From Nitrosomonas sp. Nm51 (GTDB lineage Bacteria > Pseudomonadota > Gammaproteobacteria > Burkholderiales > Nitrosomonadaceae): a DNA stretch of 64,000 bases. The stretch's first letter is position 1; each line of letters opens with the position of its first letter. The stretch spans positions 47,237-111,236 of the forward strand of contig NZ_FOGH01000005.1 of NCBI RefSeq assembly GCF_900111165.1. The letters run 5' to 3'. Positions 63,630 through 64,000 of the stretch are shown here, piece after piece. The translations under genes and the position numbers were made by a program. The notes below the pieces were generated by a model that saw only the letters and a list, made by a program, of their open reading frames with translations, did not search any database and was not told the DNA's origin.

Positions 63630-64000
63630 ATGCCTGCCAAGAAATATATTGTCCGCTTGAGTAAAGAAGAATGCGAAACACTCACCAAATTGGTAAGAAC
63701 AGGAAAAGTTGCTGCTTACAAACGGCAACGGGCACAAATTTTGTTAAAAGCGAATGTAAATCGCTTTGACGGCGGCCTGCATGACAAAGAAATAGCAAAA
63801 TCACTTGATGTTGGCAGGCGGACAATAGAGCGGGTCCGGCAACGACTGGTTGAGAAAGGTTTTCATAAAGTTCTGGAAAGGGAACCTCGCAAGCGCTCAA
63901 GAGCGCCACGTCTTGATGGTGAACAGGAAGCGCACCTGGTGGCATTGAGCTGCTCGGAACCACCTAATGGGCGCAACCGTTGGACACTGAAGTTATTGGC
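63630..64000 (+). CDS. IS630-family transposase, N-terminal part
   Basis: Starts at the ATG at 63630 (GAGGTG about seven bases upstream) and runs off the right edge: 123 codons seen. The start YIVRLSKEECETLTKLVRTG and a helix-turn-helix (HDKEIAKSLDVGRRTIERVR), followed by VEKGFHKVLEREPRKRSRAP, are typical of IS630 transposases. The DDE residues would lie beyond the window. The frame is intact so far. With the IS remnants at 57966-58937 it brackets the sphingolipid operon. The left terminal repeat should lie in 63480-63629, but I cannot define it without the other end. Confidence 0.88.
   Translation, partial: MPAKKYIVRLSKEECETLTKLVRTGKVAAYKRQRAQILLKANVNRFDGGLHDKEIAKSLDVGRRTIERVRQRLVEKGFHKVLEREPRKRSRAPRLDGEQEAHLVALSCSEPPNGRNRWTLKLL

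Noticed and set aside
63682..63963. 93-codon minus-strand frame at the right end
   Set aside because: Antisense to the IS630 transposase start, which has a good ribosome binding site and a helix-turn-helix.

Overview
The window reads as a chromosomal segment of a betaproteobacterium. Protein content and gene order best fit Nitrosomonas or a close relative in the Nitrosomonadales. This taxonomic call is inference: no ammonia-oxidation genes are present. Supporting features are an aa3-type oxidase, the conserved dacA-dat-ybeD-lipB-lipA block, a czcCBA efflux operon, a GspE/F/G-type 'secretion system X' cluster, and a short TIR-bounded repeat of a type I associate with Nitrosomonas (from memory).

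Layout. 1-974: start of coxA and all of coxB (minus). 1574-3892: L,D-transpeptidase and MepK-like endopeptidase. 4381-8938: PilZ protein, priA and a secreted lipoprotein. 9192-12912: Rieske oxygenase, a 145-bp MITE-like repeat, an EamA permease and cysG. 12980-22842: one long minus-strand operon for a type II secretion/type IV pilus-like machine (pseudopilins, secretin, PilM/N/O/P-like inner membrane proteins, GspE, GspF, GspG). 22925-27862: YugP-type protease, KamA-like radical SAM enzyme, TIGR04073-like protein, then a small decayed island bounded by tRNA-Arg(CCT) and a copy of that tRNA's 3' end. 28105-35575: trxB, smr, dksA, bcp, a long YeiH-type transporter with a small membrane protein and Usp, and a thiolase. 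35645-36440: two decayed genes (response-regulator and BCCT transporter remnants). 36513-40473: lipA-lipB-ybeD-dat-dacA. 40747-47431: small hydrolase and czcCBA.

The most interesting part is 47593-63468. The first block (47593-55831) encodes a GNAT/YghO-like acyltransferase, a MobA-like nucleotidyltransferase, LptF and LptG, a CDP-alcohol phosphatidyltransferase with an extra N-terminal region, a DAG/sphingosine-kinase-fold lipid kinase, a Tam41-like cytidylyltransferase and a DUF2959 lipoprotein. After a chemoreceptor and two decayed insertion sequences comes a tight four-gene operon (59250-63468): fatty acyl-AMP ligase, NAD-dependent epimerase/dehydratase, acyl carrier protein and an alpha-oxoamine synthase. 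Its content and order resemble the Caulobacter aasR-cerR-acpR-spt ceramide genes as I remember them. Together the blocks suggest a complete bacterial sphingolipid locus: long-chain-base synthesis, N-acylation, phosphorylation, CTP activation, head-group transfer and possibly LptFG-type export. The kinase, Tam41-like and CDP-alcohol transferase steps would form a CDP-ceramide route that I do not know to be described. An IS630 transposase runs off the right end.
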